A stretch of DNA of 15,327 bases from Bacteroidales bacterium. Its GTDB lineage: Bacteria > Bacteroidota > Bacteroidia > Bacteroidales > UBA1556. The stretch is from assembly GCA_029939445.1 (NCBI GenBank), contig JAOZSY010000035.1:1-15327 (forward strand), read 5' to 3'. The notes under the pieces were generated by a model. That model worked only from the letters and a program-made list of their open reading frames with translations. It was not told where the DNA came from and did no database searches. The translations under genes were made by a program, and so were the position numbers. Of the stretch, positions 14,516 through 15,327 are shown in pieces; position 1 is the stretch's first letter, and each line of letters begins with the position of its first letter.

Positions 14516-15327
14516 ATGACAAAGTGGTCTTTATCGTACGAAATGCTTAGAGTTGTAATACGACAGTTCTTCCGTAATTTCTATAAAAAAATTGAAAGTG
14601 ATGGATTGGAAAATATTCCTGATAATAAGCCTACTATTTTTGCTGCCAATCACCAGAATGCGTTGATGGACCCTTGGGGGATTTTATTTACTAGTAAGCA
14701 ACAAACAGTATTTCTAACTAGAGCAGATATTTTTAATAATCCAATATTATTAAAAATATTTACATTCTTCAAAATGTTGCCTATTTATAGAATTAGAGAT
14801 GGAAAAGAGAGCCTTAAGAAAAATGAAGAGATATTTAATAGAAGCATCGAAATATTAGAAGCTAATATGTCATTAGGCTTATTCCCAGAAGCAACCCATA
14901 CTAATAAACGTCACCTGCGACCATTAAAAAAAGCTGTTCCAAGAATTGCTTTTCAAGCTGAAATAAATAATAACTATGAACTGGATTTAACTATAATTCC
15001 AGTTGGCATATACTATGATGACTATGTTCACTCGAATTCAAATTTGTTTGTTAACTATGGTAAACCAATTAAAATTAAGCAATTTAAAAAAGAATTTGAA
15101 GAAAATGAGCAAAAAGGATTTAACGCTCTGAAGGTGAAATTAGAAGAAGAAATTAAGCCTTTAATAATTCATGAGCCTGATATGCAGCATTACGATTTAT
15201 ATGAAGGTATTAGAATGTATTATAGAAACACAATGCTTCAAAAGCTCAATCTCAAATCGAATTTACTTAAGAACCGATTTAAGGCTGACAAAGTAACTGT
15301 TGATCGTTTAAAAAATTACTTTATTGT
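14516..15327 (+). CDS. PlsC-family phospholipid acyltransferase, C-terminus cut by window edge
   Basis: Acyltransferase of the lysophosphatidate/glycerol-phosphate family, acting at the inner membrane in phospholipid synthesis. My translation from ATG 14516 gives 270 codons with no stop before the right edge. Motif I is NHQNALMDP (45-53), with a five-residue His46-Asp52 spacing instead of the four-residue HX4D of classical PlsC; I recall the longer spacing in Bacteroidota homologues. Motif II is likely LPIYRIRDG (88-96). Motif III is FPEATHTNKRHLRPLKK (123-139), where the usual FPEG glycine is Ala126. IPVGIYYDD (161-169) supplies the last block. The start is one base after the amidotransferase stop, so translation is probably coupled. 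The family is sure, the exact acceptor is not. Confidence 0.9.
   Translation, partial: MTKWSLSYEMLRVVIRQFFRNFYKKIESDGLENIPDNKPTIFAANHQNALMDPWGILFTSKQQTVFLTRADIFNNPILLKIFTFFKMLPIYRIRDGKESLKKNEEIFNRSIEILEANMSLGLFPEATHTNKRHLRPLKKAVPRIAFQAEINNNYELDLTIIPVGIYYDDYVHSNSNLFVNYGKPIKIKQFKKEFEENEQKGFNALKVKLEEEIKPLIIHEPDMQHYDLYEGIRMYYRNTMLQKLNLKSNLLKNRFKADKVTVDRLKNYFI

Overview
The window looks like chromosomal DNA of a Bacteroidota bacterium, probably an environmental member of the Bacteroidales or a related order. The evidence is strongly AT-rich DNA, several exact matches to the Bacteroidota -7 promoter element TAnnTTTG, weak ribosome-binding sites, and gene families typical of the phylum: a DUF4442 protein, a DUF4421-like barrel, a GH57-like protein, and an ECF sigma factor paired with a single-span membrane protein. 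Genus cannot be told. I see no tRNA, rRNA, CRISPR array, transposase or phage gene.

Left part (1-7767, all on the minus strand): a fatty-acid degradation block. In transcription order it holds a MarR repressor, a bifunctional 3-hydroxyacyl-CoA dehydrogenase/enoyl-CoA hydratase (FadN type), a thiolase (FadA), and a 592-residue acyl-CoA dehydrogenase (FadE type). A DUF4442 hotdog-fold protein and a long-chain acyl-CoA ligase cut by the left edge follow. Together they activate a fatty acid and run one full beta-oxidation turn. Gene order and protein sizes match the Bacillus subtilis fadN-fadA-fadE operon. Two regulatory structures stand out. One is a pair of related 16-bp palindromes flanking the -7 box upstream of marR. 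The other is an 18-bp palindrome before the DUF4442 gene, whose core equals, as I remember it, the operator of the Bacillus TetR-family repressor FadR.

Middle part (8038-10369, minus strand): a two-gene operon with a 4-bp gap. The upstream gene encodes a protein that I read as a degenerate GH57 glycosidase, with its catalytic and metal-site motifs lost. Its C-terminal helical segment resembles the flagellar switch protein FliG. The downstream gene encodes a secreted beta-rich, DUF4421-like outer-membrane protein. This pair is the most unusual thing in the window.

Right part (10589-15327, plus strand): an Mpl-type Mur ligase for peptidoglycan recycling; an ECF sigma factor with a downstream single-span membrane protein that may be its anti-sigma factor, closed by a clear terminator; a lipoprotein-type class I glutamine amidotransferase/gamma-glutamyl hydrolase; and a PlsC-family acyltransferase running off the right edge. 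The last two are one base apart. Intergenic stretches are all under 300 bases; their promoters, operators and hairpins are listed where they can be supported.
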